Source: Candidatus Latescibacterota bacterium (GTDB taxonomy: Bacteria; Latescibacterota; UBA2968; UBA8231). Taken from it: 64,000 nt of DNA. Within the stretch, counting starts at the first letter, position 1; every line of letters begins with the position of its first letter. Of the stretch, positions 26,294-35,398 are shown one piece after another. Under the pieces are notes generated by a model. That model searched no databases. It saw only the letters and a program-made list of their open reading frames with translations, and was not told where the DNA came from. The position numbers and the translations under genes are program-made. The DNA is taken from NCBI GenBank assembly GCA_016187725.1, contig JACPJE010000055.1:37883-101882 (forward strand). The letters run 5' to 3'.

Positions 26294-26590
26294 TCAGCTG
26301 GCGTATTCTCCCAGCACCCCCTTGCCGTGGCGCTTGGCCAGCACCTCGCGGAACTTCTGCAGACTCGTGCCGGCCCGCAAATGCTCGATCATCGCCTTCT
26401 TCGACATCACCATCATGGTGCCGGTGGTGTAGTCGGGGAAGCGGCAGAAACTGGTGCCCACCTTCTCGCCGGTGACGCAGCATTTGTGCTCAACGTCCAG
26501 TTCGCGCTGCGATCCCGGGTCGAAGGAAAAGTCCGTCATTTCTTCTTCTTCGCCACCACCGGCCACCGGAGGCAGTCTCTCTTCTTCCAT
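26294..26590 (-). CDS. Small acidic-N-terminus protein, unknown family
   Basis: 98 residues. An acidic/Gly segment (GGGEEEEM) leads to a compact domain with HKCCVTGEKVGTSFCRFPDYTTGTMMVMSK and a basic helical end (REVLAKRHGKGVLGEYA). The Cys pair and third Cys could bind metal, but there is no full zinc-knuckle pattern. No signal peptide. GGAAGGAAG precedes the ATG, a promoter and a strong terminator flank it, so it looks like a genuine single-gene unit. I recognise no family. Confidence 0.75.
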   Translation of the reverse strand: MEEERLPPVAGGGEEEEMTDFSFDPGSQRELDVEHKCCVTGEKVGTSFCRFPDYTTGTMMVMSKKAMIEHLRAGTSLQKFREVLAKRHGKGVLGEYAS

Positions 26591-26625
26591 CGCGCTTCCT
26601 TCCTGTCAGGGGACAACGAGATTTA

Positions 26626-26653
26626 AATATAGCCCAAGCGCTCAAAACCGCAA
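26626..26653 (-). promoter_or_regulatory. Promoter of the 98-residue gene
   Basis: Minus strand: TTGCGG (26653-26648), 16-nt spacer, TATATT (26631-26626), 36 nt before the ATG. The -35 matches only TTG, the -10 matches 5 of 6. Confidence 0.5.
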
Positions 26654-26656
26654 GGA

Positions 26657-27418
26657 CTAGAAGGGCAGATCCGCAAAGCGCGACAGGATCTCCGGCCCCT
26701 CGGGCGTGACCGCCACGGTGTGCTCGAACTGGGCCGAGAGCGAACCGTCGAGGGTGACGGCGGTCCAGTTGTCCTCCAGCACCCGCACCTCCGGTCCCCC
26801 CTGGTTCACCATGGGCTCCACGGTGAACACCGCGCCCGGCTCGATCTTCCAGCCGGTGCCCTGGCGGCCGAAGTGGAGCAGCTGCGGCTCCTCGTGGAAG
26901 GCCCGCCCGATGCCGTGCCCGCAGAAGTCGCGCACGATGGAATAGCCCTGGGCTTCCACGAAGCTCTGGATGGCGTGGCCGATGTCCCCCATGCGCTTGC
27001 CCACCACCGAGGCCTGGATGCCGATCTCCATGGCCTGGCGGGTGGCCTCCAGCAATCGGCGGGCCTGGGGGCTGCCCTCGCCCACGATCAGGGAGACATT
27101 CATGTCCCCGTGGTAGCCTTCCTTCTTGACAGCGATGTCCAGCGCCAGCAGATCCCCCTCCCGCAACCTTCGCTCCCCGGGGATGCCGTGCACCACCTCT
27201 TCGTTGACCGAGACGCAGATGCTGCCCGGATAGCCCTTGTACCCCTTGGCGCTGGGCACCCCACCCCGCTTGCGTATATAAGTTTCGGCCACCTGGTCCA
27301 GCCGGAGGGTGGTGACCCCGGGGGCCACCGCCTCGGTCACCTTGAGCAGGGCTTCGGCGGCGATGCGGCAGCTGGTGCGGATCTTCTGGAGTTCGCGGGG
27401 GGATTTGAGGTATACCAT
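26657..27418 (-). CDS. map: Methionine aminopeptidase, type I
   Basis: 253 residues. It removes the initiator methionine from nascent proteins. The five metal ligands of the pita-bread fold are all present: D94, D105, H168, E201 and E232, plus the substrate-contact H78. The usual DGYHGDTS stretch reads EGYHGDMN here, keeping the ligand Asp. No N-terminal zinc-binding extension, so it is the short bacterial form. Monocistronic-looking, divergent from the sugar isomerase gene. Confidence 0.97.
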   Translation of the reverse strand: MVYLKSPRELQKIRTSCRIAAEALLKVTEAVAPGVTTLRLDQVAETYIRKRGGVPSAKGYKGYPGSICVSVNEEVVHGIPGERRLREGDLLALDIAVKKEGYHGDMNVSLIVGEGSPQARRLLEATRQAMEIGIQASVVGKRMGDIGHAIQSFVEAQGYSIVRDFCGHGIGRAFHEEPQLLHFGRQGTGWKIEPGAVFTVEPMVNQGGPEVRVLEDNWTAVTLDGSLSAQFEHTVAVTPEGPEILSRFADLPF

Positions 27419-27505
27419 CGGTCTTCAGGGGGTGGATTTTGTGCCGATCAAGATCGCCCTTTACATTTCTGTCTGTCAAGGCCACCCCACCCCGAGAGGA
27501 CGACT

Positions 27506-28318
27506 ATGAGCGCCATCCAGTACTGCCTCAACACCAGCACCATCCGCCCCGCCTCCCTGATGGAGAAAATCCGCATCGCCGGCGCCGCCGGGTACCGGGG
27601 CATCGAGCTGTGGAACGACGACCTGAGCGCCCACATGCAGCAGGGCGGCAGCCTGGCCGAGATCCGCAGGGCCCTCGACGACCAGGGCCTGCAGGTGCCC
27701 ACGGCCATCGCCGCCTTCGGCTGGCTCGAATCCACCGGCCCGGCGCACCAGCGCGCCCTCGACGAGGTCAGACGCCGCCTGGAGCAGGCCGCCCTGGTGG
27801 GCGCCCGCCACCTCATCGCCAGCCCGGCCATGGAGGCCTGCGACCTGTCGCCGGGAGGGGCGCGCTACCGCGAATTGCTCGAATTGGGCCGCCAGTTCGG
27901 GGTGAAGCCGGCCATGGAGTACCTGGGCTTTGTGGGCAGCGTCCACACCATCGCCCAGGGCTGGAAGATCGTCCAGGAAGCTGAGCATCCCGACGCCAGC
28001 CTGATCATGGACCCCTTCCACATCCTGCGCGGCGGCTCCCCCCTGGCCGACATCGCCCTGGTGCCTGGCGAAAAGGTGGCCATCTGGCACTGGAACGACG
28101 TCCCCGGCACCAAACCGGTCAGCCAGCAGAGCGACGAGGACCGCGTGCTGCCCGGAGACGGGGTGGGCCCGCTCAAAGAGATCGAGCGCCTGGCCCTGCA
28201 GCAGGGCTACCGGGGTTTTGTCTCCCTGGAATTGTTCAACCCCGCCCTGTGGCAGCGCGATCCAGCAGAGGTGGCCCGGCTCGGGATGGAGAAGATGAAG
28301 GCCTACTTCGCCGGCTGA
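27506..28318 (+). CDS. Sugar phosphate isomerase/epimerase (xylose-isomerase-like TIM barrel)
   Basis: 270 residues of the AP-endonuclease-2/xylose-isomerase-like family. The N terminus (MSAIQYCLNTSTIRPASLMEKIRIAGAAGYRGIELWNDD) and later PAMEYLGF, LIMDPFHILRGG, VAIWHWNDVPG and GFVSLELFNP supply the Glu, Asp, His and Glu metal ligands expected at the barrel mouth. Members include hydroxypyruvate isomerase, inosose dehydratase and ketose 3-epimerases; the exact reaction is not clear. GAGAGG precedes the ATG. Upstream extension of the frame antisense to map is not used. Confidence 0.9.
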   Translation: MSAIQYCLNTSTIRPASLMEKIRIAGAAGYRGIELWNDDLSAHMQQGGSLAEIRRALDDQGLQVPTAIAAFGWLESTGPAHQRALDEVRRRLEQAALVGARHLIASPAMEACDLSPGGARYRELLELGRQFGVKPAMEYLGFVGSVHTIAQGWKIVQEAEHPDASLIMDPFHILRGGSPLADIALVPGEKVAIWHWNDVPGTKPVSQQSDEDRVLPGDGVGPLKEIERLALQQGYRGFVSLELFNPALWQRDPAEVARLGMEKMKAYFAG

Positions 28319-28324
28319 AACTCC

Positions 28325-28353
28325 TTGCCTCGGGAACGCTCCGTGGGTATATA
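28325..28353 (+). promoter_or_regulatory. Promoter of the macrodomain gene
   Basis: TTGCCT (28325-28330), 17-nt spacer, TATATA (28348-28353), 36 nt before the ATG. Matches TTG in the -35 and 5 of 6 in the -10. Confidence 0.55.
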
Positions 28354-28388
28354 TGGGCATCTCCTGCCGCTCCATTGCCCAGTAGCCT

Positions 28389-28919
28389 ATGAGTGTTCTG
28401 GACCGCATCGAACTGCACCAGGGCGACCTCACCCGCCTCGAGGTGGACGCCATCGTCAACGCCGCCAACTCCACCCTGCTGGGCGGGGGCGGGGTGGACG
28501 GGGCCATCCACCGGGCCGCCGGCCCCCAACTGCTGGCCGAGTGCCGCACTCTAGGGGGCTGCCCCACCGGCGAGGCCCGTCTCACTCGTGGTTATCGCCT
28601 GCCGGCCCCCTGGGTCATCCACACCGTCGGCCCGGTGTACCGCGGCGCGCCCGACGATCCCCGCCTGCTGGCCGACTGCTACCGCAACAGCCTGGAGCTG
28701 GCCGCGGCGCACCAGCTCCGGCGCATCGCCTTTCCGGCCATCAGCTGCGGCGTGTACAGCTACCCCATCGAGGAGGCCGCGCCCATCGCCCTGGAGACCA
28801 CCTGCGCCTTTTTGCGCCGGCATCCCCTGCCCGCACGGGTGGTCTTCGTCCTCTTCTCCCCTGAGTACTACCGGGTGTACCAGCAAGAGCTGGCCAGGCT
28901 CAGGGAAAAAGACCCCTAA
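28389..28919 (+). CDS. Macrodomain protein (YmdB-like ADP-ribosyl hydrolase)
   Basis: 176 residues forming a single macrodomain. QGDLTRLEVDAIVNAANSTLLGGGGVDGAIHRAAG carries the catalytic Asn/Asp region and glycine loop, and AFPAISCGVYSYP is the second ligand loop. The family removes ADP-ribose from proteins or deacetylates O-acetyl-ADP-ribose. It is cytoplasmic, with its own promoter but a weak ribosome site. The neighbours suggest no pathway. Confidence 0.95.
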   Translation: MSVLDRIELHQGDLTRLEVDAIVNAANSTLLGGGGVDGAIHRAAGPQLLAECRTLGGCPTGEARLTRGYRLPAPWVIHTVGPVYRGAPDDPRLLADCYRNSLELAAAHQLRRIAFPAISCGVYSYPIEEAAPIALETTCAFLRRHPLPARVVFVLFSPEYYRVYQQELARLREKDP

Positions 28920-29015
28920 TCGATTTTGCCGAATTTTCCGATAAGATCTGTACGGTGCCCTGTCCTGACCGCGAGGCATTCTCGCGTCCATTGCCCGCAA
29001 CCAGAGGAGAGCCAT

Positions 29016-29807
29016 ATGCAGGATGTCGCCTATTTCGACCTGAAGACCCACGAGCAGGAAACCCTGTTCTTCTTCATGCTCAACGCCTTCCTGTGCTCGC
29101 GTCTGGACACGGACCAAGGCTCAGAGGGGGATGAGGAGGTCAACATCTACATGGCGCACCTCCTCCTGTCACTGGTCGACGGCCGCTTCTACACCGAACA
29201 CACCGACGTGCTGGGCTCGACCCCGGCAGACGTGTTCGCCAAGGCGGAGCAGGAGGACACCCCGCGCCACAAACTCCAGGTCTATAGGGCCAACGCCGAC
29301 CACCGTCTGGTTTCCTTCGGGCTTTTCAGCGGCTCCGGGGAGCGCCAGTCCCTCTATCGCCAGACTTTAGCCAACCCGGCTGCCTATTTGGAAGAGGCCC
29401 AGCAGTACTACCACTGGGCCGCCCTCTTCGGCCATCGCCTGCCCGCCAGGTACCGGGGCCTGGCCCTGGCCCTGGCCAAGATCGCCGCGCACTTCGAGAC
29501 CTATTGCACGGTAATCGCCCACCTGAGCGCCAACTACCTCCAGCTCATGCCCCGGCTGACCCCGGGGGAGCTGTTCCACCTGGAACACGAGGCCCACCAG
29601 GCCGCCCAGCCCTATATCCGGGAGGAGGCCCTCAACCGCCTGCTGGACGCCTACAACCAGTGGCGGGCGCAGGGAGCGCCCGAAAGCTGTCAGCATTTCC
29701 AGGACGAGTGCGCCCGCTATCAGCAGGTGGACCCCCAGTTCTCGCCGGCCTTCTTCAAGCAGCCGGCCGACAACCCCGGCGGGGCGCTCCCAGGCGCTGA
29801 CCACTAG
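29016..29807 (+). CDS. Hypothetical protein, all-alpha, unknown
   Basis: 263 residues, apparently soluble and helical, with no signal peptide. Notable parts are the N-terminal HEQETLFFFMLNAFLCSRL, the middle segment PAAYLEEAQQYYHWAALFGHRLPARYRG and a Tyr/Gln-rich C-terminal third. AGAGGAGAGCC precedes the chosen ATG; an earlier start is possible but lacks such a site. It is convergent with the DUF1854/ABC pair, stops 7 nt apart. I do not recognise the family. Confidence 0.75.
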   Translation: MQDVAYFDLKTHEQETLFFFMLNAFLCSRLDTDQGSEGDEEVNIYMAHLLLSLVDGRFYTEHTDVLGSTPADVFAKAEQEDTPRHKLQVYRANADHRLVSFGLFSGSGERQSLYRQTLANPAAYLEEAQQYYHWAALFGHRLPARYRGLALALAKIAAHFETYCTVIAHLSANYLQLMPRLTPGELFHLEHEAHQAAQPYIREEALNRLLDAYNQWRAQGAPESCQHFQDECARYQQVDPQFSPAFFKQPADNPGGALPGADH

Positions 29808-29813
29808 GCGGGA

Positions 29814-30317
29814 TTATAACCCCAGAATCTCCCGCGTCAGCTTGGGGAACAGGTGCCAGTCGCGCAGTTCGTAGCGGTTGCCGTCCACGTCGACGACCAG
29901 GGCGCGGCGCCCCGAGAGCATGCGGATGCTGTCGCGGATCCCGCGGATCTCCAGATGCCGGGGGCCGTAGGTGGTGTCCACCTCGATGTCGACCACCCCG
30001 AACTCCTCGCCGATGGTGCGGATGTGGGTGATGACCGGGCGGAAGTAGATCTTGTCCAGTTCCTCGATCAGCACCTGGCGGCTGGTGGGGTCCAGCCGGC
30101 CGGGATCGGCGATCAGGCCCAGCTCGCTGCCGTCGGCCAGGAAGAAACCGATGAGGCCATCGGCGGCCTCCAGCGGAAAGGCCCGCCGCACCTCCACCCC
30201 CTGGTGCTCCGCTTCTCCCAGCCGCATCACCAGGTTGCCCCGCGCCGAGCGGTAGAAGCGCACCCGTGCCGGGTCCAGCCAGTGCTCCTGATGGGCAGTC
30301 CCGCGCTCCCCTATCAT
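29814..30317 (-). CDS. DUF1854 protein (ABC-exporter-associated)
   Basis: 167 residues of the DUF1854 family, which in databases is described as cyanophycin-metabolism-associated because homologues accompany cyanophycin genes. Visible are HWLDPARVRFYRSARGNLVMRL and the central block YFRPVITHIRTIGEEFGVVDIEVDTTYGPR that is typical of the family. Its start overlaps the stop of the ABC exporter gene (ATGA), so the two are translationally coupled. No cyanophycin synthetase or cyanophycinase lies in this window, so that assignment is untested here. Confidence 0.85.
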   Translation of the reverse strand: MIGERGTAHQEHWLDPARVRFYRSARGNLVMRLGEAEHQGVEVRRAFPLEAADGLIGFFLADGSELGLIADPGRLDPTSRQVLIEELDKIYFRPVITHIRTIGEEFGVVDIEVDTTYGPRHLEIRGIRDSIRMLSGRRALVVDVDGNRYELRDWHLFPKLTREILGL

Positions 30318-32584
30318 ACCGCCCTCACCTTGGCCAGCTCGGTCTGCATGTCTACCAGCCGGCGGTAGAGCCCCTCCTCCCTGGCCAGCAATTCTTCGTG
30401 GGTGCCCACCTCGGCGATCCGCCCCTGGTCCAGCACCAGGAGCCGGTCGGCGTTTTTGAGGGTTGAGAGCCGGTGGGCGATGGCGAAGGTGGTGCGGTCG
30501 GCCACCAGCCGCTCCAGGGCCTCCTGGATCTCGTATTCGGTCTCGGTGTCCACCGAGCTGGTGGCCTCGTCGAGGATGAGGATGCGCGGCTTGCCGATCA
30601 GCGCCCTGGCGATGGAGATGCGCTGGCGCTCCCCCCCCGAGAGCCGGCCCCCCCGCTCGCCCACCTCGGTGTCGTAGCCGTCCGGGAAGTGCATGATGAA
30701 CTTGTGGGCGTTGGCCGCGCGGGCCGCGGCGATGATCTCCTCGCGGCTGGCCCCTGGCTTGCCGTAGGCGATGTTCTCGGCGATGCTGCCCTGGAAGAGC
30801 AGCGGCTCCTGCAGCACCACCCCGATCTGGGCGCGCAGCTTGTGCTGCTGGAACTGGTGGATGGGAACGCCGTCGATGAGGATCTGGCCGTCCGAGGTGT
30901 CGTAGAAGCGCGAGATCAGGTTGACCAGGGTGGACTTGCCCGCCCCGCTGGGCCCCACGATGCCGATCATCTCCCCCGGCTCCACCGCAAAGCTGACGTC
31001 GTCCAGGATGCGCGCCGAGCCGTCGTAGGTGAAGCTGACGCGGCGGAACTCCACCGCGCCCCTGATCACCCCCGGATCGACGGCGTCCTCGGCGTCGACC
31101 ACCTCCTGCTCGGTGTCGAGGATCTCGAAGACCCGCTCGGCGGTGGTGGCGGCGCTTTCCAGTTGCTCGGACATGGTGCACAGTTCGCGCACCGGCTGGT
31201 AGAACATCATCATGTAGCTGATGAAGGCCTGCAGTTCGCCCAGACTGAGGTTGCCACCCAGCACCTTGTTGCCGCCGAACCACCAGAGGATGAGGGAGCC
31301 GATGGAGGTGACGAAGGCGATGGTCGGCAGGTAGTAGGAGCGCATCCTGATCGCCTCCATCCGCGTCTGGCGCAGATCGGTGTTGCGCTCGTCGAAGCGG
31401 GCGATCTCGCGGTGCTCCTGGGCAAAGGCCTTGACCACCTTGACCCCGGGGATGGTGTCGGCCAGCAGGGAGTTGAGGCTGGAGATCCGCCGCCATATCC
31501 GGTGGAAGACCCAGTGGATGCGCCGGGTGTAGACCACGGTCCCCACCGCCATCAGCGGGGTGGGGATCAGCGCCAGCAGGGCCAGTTGCCAGTTCATCAG
31601 GAAGAGCGCCACCCCGATGCCGATGATGGTGACGATGGCGATCACCATGTCCTGGAAGCCCTGGGTGATGAACCCCTGCAACCGCTCGGTGTCGCTGGTC
31701 ACCCTGGTCATGATCCGCCCGGTGCTGTGCCGGCCGTAGAAGTTCAGCGAGAGGATCTGGAGATAGTTGAAGATCTCCACCTGCAGGTCGTAGACCACCC
31801 GCTGCCCCAGCCAGCCCAGGACGCGGGTGCGCATCCCGTTGATCAGGGAGCGGGCCAGGTAAATCCCCAAAAGCCCCAGCACCACGCTGGCCAGCAGGCT
31901 CACCGCCGCGGGCGGCGGCGCCCAGGGGGGCTGCTGGCCAGCCTCGTGATAGTGGACGATCACCGGGGTGACCACATCGTCGATGAGGATCTTGTTCAGA
32001 TAGGGGGGGATCAGATCGACGCCGGTGAGCGCCAGGGTGAGCACAAAGCCGCCCAGGGCGGCCCACTTGTAGGGCTTCACGTACCTGAGCAGCCGCCAGA
32101 AGGTCTCGGTCTTGCGGATGCAGTTGGGACAGACCTTGCTGCCCTGCCGCAGGGCGCGGCCACAGGTGGGGCAGTGCTCGACCGTAGGCAGCGCCGCGGG
32201 CGGCGCCTCGGCTTCGGGCGGCGGCTGGCCCAGGTCGGCCACCGCGGCCTCCACCGCCTGCGGGACCGCCGAGAACTTGTAGTAGGTGCTGGGCGAGAAG
32301 CGCAGCAGCTCGACGGTCTCGTCGGCCAGCTCCGCCACCAGCACGCCATTGCCCACGTAGTTCCTGGTCTGGACCCGCTGCACCTGTTGGAGAGGAATGG
32401 ACGCGATCTGCCCGTCGGGGTGGAGCACCAGCAGCCGCTCGTCGGTCAGCGCGAACCACGACTCGCCATACTGGCCGGTGGAGGTGATGTCCGCCGAGAG
32501 CAGGACCAGCAGCAGTTCGCCCGGGTGCAACTGGCCGCGCAGGTAGGCGGCGATCTCTGGGGAGATGGGTTCTACCAGATTCAC
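30314..32584 (-). CDS. ABC exporter with N-terminal PH-like domain and zinc ribbon (DUF1854 partner)
   Basis: 756 residues with an unusual layout. Residues ~1-110 form a PH-like domain (GESWFALTDERLLVLHPDG). A zinc ribbon follows (HCPTCGRALRQ...KVCPNC, around 137-155). Then comes a type-I exporter membrane domain with six helices, and an ATPase domain with Walker A GPSGAGKST, signature LSGGERQR and Walker B ILILDEATS. The order matches the transporter found with DUF1854 and cyanophycin genes elsewhere; the substrate is unknown. The coupled DUF1854 gene follows. Divergent from glcD across a 104-bp gap. Confidence 0.9.
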   Translation of the reverse strand: MNLVEPISPEIAAYLRGQLHPGELLLVLLSADITSTGQYGESWFALTDERLLVLHPDGQIASIPLQQVQRVQTRNYVGNGVLVAELADETVELLRFSPSTYYKFSAVPQAVEAAVADLGQPPPEAEAPPAALPTVEHCPTCGRALRQGSKVCPNCIRKTETFWRLLRYVKPYKWAALGGFVLTLALTGVDLIPPYLNKILIDDVVTPVIVHYHEAGQQPPWAPPPAAVSLLASVVLGLLGIYLARSLINGMRTRVLGWLGQRVVYDLQVEIFNYLQILSLNFYGRHSTGRIMTRVTSDTERLQGFITQGFQDMVIAIVTIIGIGVALFLMNWQLALLALIPTPLMAVGTVVYTRRIHWVFHRIWRRISSLNSLLADTIPGVKVVKAFAQEHREIARFDERNTDLRQTRMEAIRMRSYYLPTIAFVTSIGSLILWWFGGNKVLGGNLSLGELQAFISYMMMFYQPVRELCTMSEQLESAATTAERVFEILDTEQEVVDAEDAVDPGVIRGAVEFRRVSFTYDGSARILDDVSFAVEPGEMIGIVGPSGAGKSTLVNLISRFYDTSDGQILIDGVPIHQFQQHKLRAQIGVVLQEPLLFQGSIAENIAYGKPGASREEIIAAARAANAHKFIMHFPDGYDTEVGERGGRLSGGERQRISIARALIGKPRILILDEATSSVDTETEYEIQEALERLVADRTTFAIAHRLSTLKNADRLLVLDQGRIAEVGTHEELLAREEGLYRRLVDMQTELAKVRAV

Positions 32585-32688
32585 GCCGCCCTCTGCCTAC
32601 GCCCTATTGCCACGCTCGCTTTTTCTGTATTTTTTGGTGGATGATTCAAAACTAAGCCTTCACGGGACCCCTGGCAAATTTCCGGCCC

Positions 32689-34176
32689 ATGCAACTGCCC
32701 CAGCCCGATCCGGGGCGCCTCGCACTGCGCCCCCAGCTCCTGCACGGCCTGCAAGAGATCCTGCGCCCCGACCAGGTGATCCACCGGCCCGAGGACCTGG
32801 CGGTATACGAGTGCGACGCCCTCTCCGCCTACCGCCAGCAGCCCCTGGCCGTGGCCCTGCCCGAATCCACGGGAGAGGTCTCGGCCCTGATGCGCCTGTG
32901 CCACCAACTCGGGCTGCCGGTGGTGCCCTGGGGGGCCGGCACTGGCCTGTCGGGCGGAGCCCTGCCCCTGCAGGATGGGCTGCTCTTGAGCCTGGCCCGG
33001 CTCAACCGCATCCTCGACCTCGACCTGGCCAACCGCACCGCCACCGTGCAGCCAGGGGTCACCAACCTGAGCGTCACTGACGCGGTCCGGGCCCAGGGTT
33101 TCTACTACGCCCCCGATCCCTCCAGCCAGATCGCCTGCACCGTGGGCGGCAACATCGCCGAGAACTCCGGCGGGGTGCACTGCCTCAAGTACGGCACCAC
33201 CAACAACAACGTGCTGGGCATCGAGGTAGTGCTGGCCGACGGCGAGGTGGTGCGCCTGGGGGGCAAGGGCCTGGACCAGGCCGGGTACGACCTGCTGGGT
33301 CTCTTCACCGGCTCCGAGGGATTGTTGGGGATCATCACCGAGGCGGTGCTGCGCCTCCTGCCCCGCCCGGAAAAGGCCCGGGCGATGATGGCCGCCTTTG
33401 CCGGGGTGGAGGAGGCCGGCCAGGCCGTGGCCGCCATCATCGGCGCCGGCATGGTCCCGGCGGGCCTGGAGATCATGGACCGGCTCTCCATCGAGGCAGT
33501 GGAGGCCTTCATGGGAGCGGGTTATCCCCGGGATGTGGAGGCGCTGCTGCTGGTGGAGCTGGACGGGGCGGCCAGCGAGGTGGACCACCTCATCGGCACG
33601 GTGGAGAGTCTGTTGCATCAGAGCGGGGCCACCGAGATCCGCAGCGCCCGCACCGAGGAGGAGCGCCTGAGGATGTGGGCCGGCCGCAAGGCCGCCTTCC
33701 CCGCCATGGGCCGGATCAGCCCCGATTACTACTGCATGGACGGCACCATCCCGCGCCGCGCCCTGCCCCGGGTGCTGGGCCGCATCCGGGAACTGTCTAT
33801 ACAGCACGGCCTGCGGGTGGCCAATGTCTTCCACGCCGGCGACGGCAACCTCCACCCCCTCATCCTCTACGACAGCAACCAGCCCGGCGAACTGGAGAAG
33901 GCCGAGGAACTGGGGCTGGAGATCCTCAGACTCTGCGTGGAGGTGGGCGGGGTGCTCAGCGGCGAGCACGGCATCGGCATCGAGAAGCAGGCGCTGATGG
34001 GCGACATGTTCACCGCCGAGGATCTGGAGGCCCAGCGCCGGATCAAGACCGCCCTCGACCCCCACTGGCTGCTCAACCCGGGCAAGGTCTATCCGGTGCT
34101 GCACCGCTGCATCGAGGGGGGCCGGGCTCACGTGCATCAGGGCGACCAGCGTTTCGCGCACCTGGAGCGCTTCTGA
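32689..34176 (+). CDS. glcD: FAD-linked oxidase, GlcD-like (glycolate/D-lactate oxidase subunit)
   Basis: 495 residues of the FAD-binding-4 (VAO) family. PWGAGTGLSGGALP and the CTVGGNIAENSGGVHCLKYG block bind FAD; VANVFHAGDGNLHP and SGEHGIGIEK near the C terminus are the conserved active-site His/Glu segments of GlcD and D-lactate dehydrogenases. It oxidises a 2-hydroxy acid such as glycolate. The next gene is the GlcE-like subunit, 19 nt downstream. The iron-sulfur subunit GlcF is not present in the window, so the electron acceptor is unclear. The ribosome site is poor. Confidence 0.94.
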   Translation: MQLPQPDPGRLALRPQLLHGLQEILRPDQVIHRPEDLAVYECDALSAYRQQPLAVALPESTGEVSALMRLCHQLGLPVVPWGAGTGLSGGALPLQDGLLLSLARLNRILDLDLANRTATVQPGVTNLSVTDAVRAQGFYYAPDPSSQIACTVGGNIAENSGGVHCLKYGTTNNNVLGIEVVLADGEVVRLGGKGLDQAGYDLLGLFTGSEGLLGIITEAVLRLLPRPEKARAMMAAFAGVEEAGQAVAAIIGAGMVPAGLEIMDRLSIEAVEAFMGAGYPRDVEALLLVELDGAASEVDHLIGTVESLLHQSGATEIRSARTEEERLRMWAGRKAAFPAMGRISPDYYCMDGTIPRRALPRVLGRIRELSIQHGLRVANVFHAGDGNLHPLILYDSNQPGELEKAEELGLEILRLCVEVGGVLSGEHGIGIEKQALMGDMFTAEDLEAQRRIKTALDPHWLLNPGKVYPVLHRCIEGGRAHVHQGDQRFAHLERF

Positions 34177-34195
34177 TGGGCGCCCCGCTGGACCC

Positions 34196-35385
34196 ATGAC
34201 TGCACTCTCCACCCCGGGGGCCGTCCAGGAGCGGGTGCGCCAGGCCCTGGACCAGCGCGCTCCCCTGCAGCTCTTCGCCGGGCGCACCAAGGACCGGCTG
34301 GGCCGCCGGGCCGGCCCTCTCCTCCCCCTGGACCTTTCCGGGCTGGACCAGCTGGTCAGCTACGAGCCCCGCGAGCTGATCCTGGTGGTGCAGCCGGGCA
34401 TGAAACTGCAGGCCGTGGAGGAACTGCTGGCCGGCGAAAACCAGCACCTGCCCTTCGAGCCGCCCCACTGGGGGGCAGGGGCCACCATCGGCGGGGTCAC
34501 TGCCTGCAACCTGTCGGGGCCGCGCCGCTTCAAGGCCGGGGGCCTGCGCGATTTTATTTTGGGAATGGAGATGATCGACGGGTGCGGCCAGCGCATCCGC
34601 GGCGGGGGCAAGGTGGTCAAGAACGTGACCGGGTACGACCTGCCCCGCACCTTGTGCGGCGCCTTTGGCACCCTGGGACCGCTGACCGAACTGTGCTTCA
34701 AGGTGTGGCCCCGGCCCGCTGCCGAACAGACCCTGGTACTGCACGGGTTGTCTCCGGCCGCCGCAGTGGCACGGATGACCAGCCTGGCCGGCCGACCCTG
34801 GGAACTCACCGGCCTGGCCTACACCCCCTCCCGCCTGCTGGTCCGGGTCGAGGGGCCCGCACCCGCGGTGGAGGCCCAGATGCAGCTGCTCAGGGAACTG
34901 CTGGGCGGCGAGCAGTCGCTTCTCGAAGACGCCCCCTCGCGCGCCTGCTGGCAGGAACTGCGCGAACTGGAGTCCTTTCAGTCAGGGCCCGGCGAGGTAT
35001 TGTGGCGTTTCTCCCAACCCCCTGCCGAGGCCGCTCGCCTGCAACAGGCCCTGGAGCCCCAGGGCCTGGCCCGCTATGCCATCGACTGGGGCGGCGGCCT
35101 GTTGTGGGCCGTGCTGCCCGCTGCGGCTCCGGCCACTTCCCTGCACCAACTGGCCCTCGCCCCCCAGGGCCTGATGCCAACGAGGCGGCCTTCACCCCGC
35201 TGTCCCCGGGCCTGGCCCGCCTCAACCAAAAACTCAAGGCCGCCTTCGACCCGCAGGGCATCTTCAATCCGGGCAGGATGCGCAACGCCCCAACGTATGG
35301 GGCGTTGCGGGGGCCGGGAGATGGGGTAGGGCAAGTGGATACACCGGGGGAAAGCCTCAGCGGCCCGCCCCCCGACGCCCCATAA
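34196..35385 (+). pseudogene. glcE: GlcE-like FAD-binding subunit with C-terminal frameshift
   Basis: Most of the protein is intact: an FAD-binding-4 domain with QLFAGRTKDRLG, the PPHWGAGATIGGVTACNLSGP block and GGGKVVKNVTGYDLPR, all typical of GlcE. Near 35160-35180, next to a run of six C (35160-35165), the family sequence leaves the first frame. That frame continues as nonsense to 35329, while the next frame gives the expected end (FTPLSPGLARLNQKLKAAF and NPGRM). A one-base indel restores the normal ~370-residue protein. It may be a sequencing error or a recent mutation; only the last ~40 residues are affected. Confidence 0.85.
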
Positions 35386-35398
35386 ACACCGATTACCT

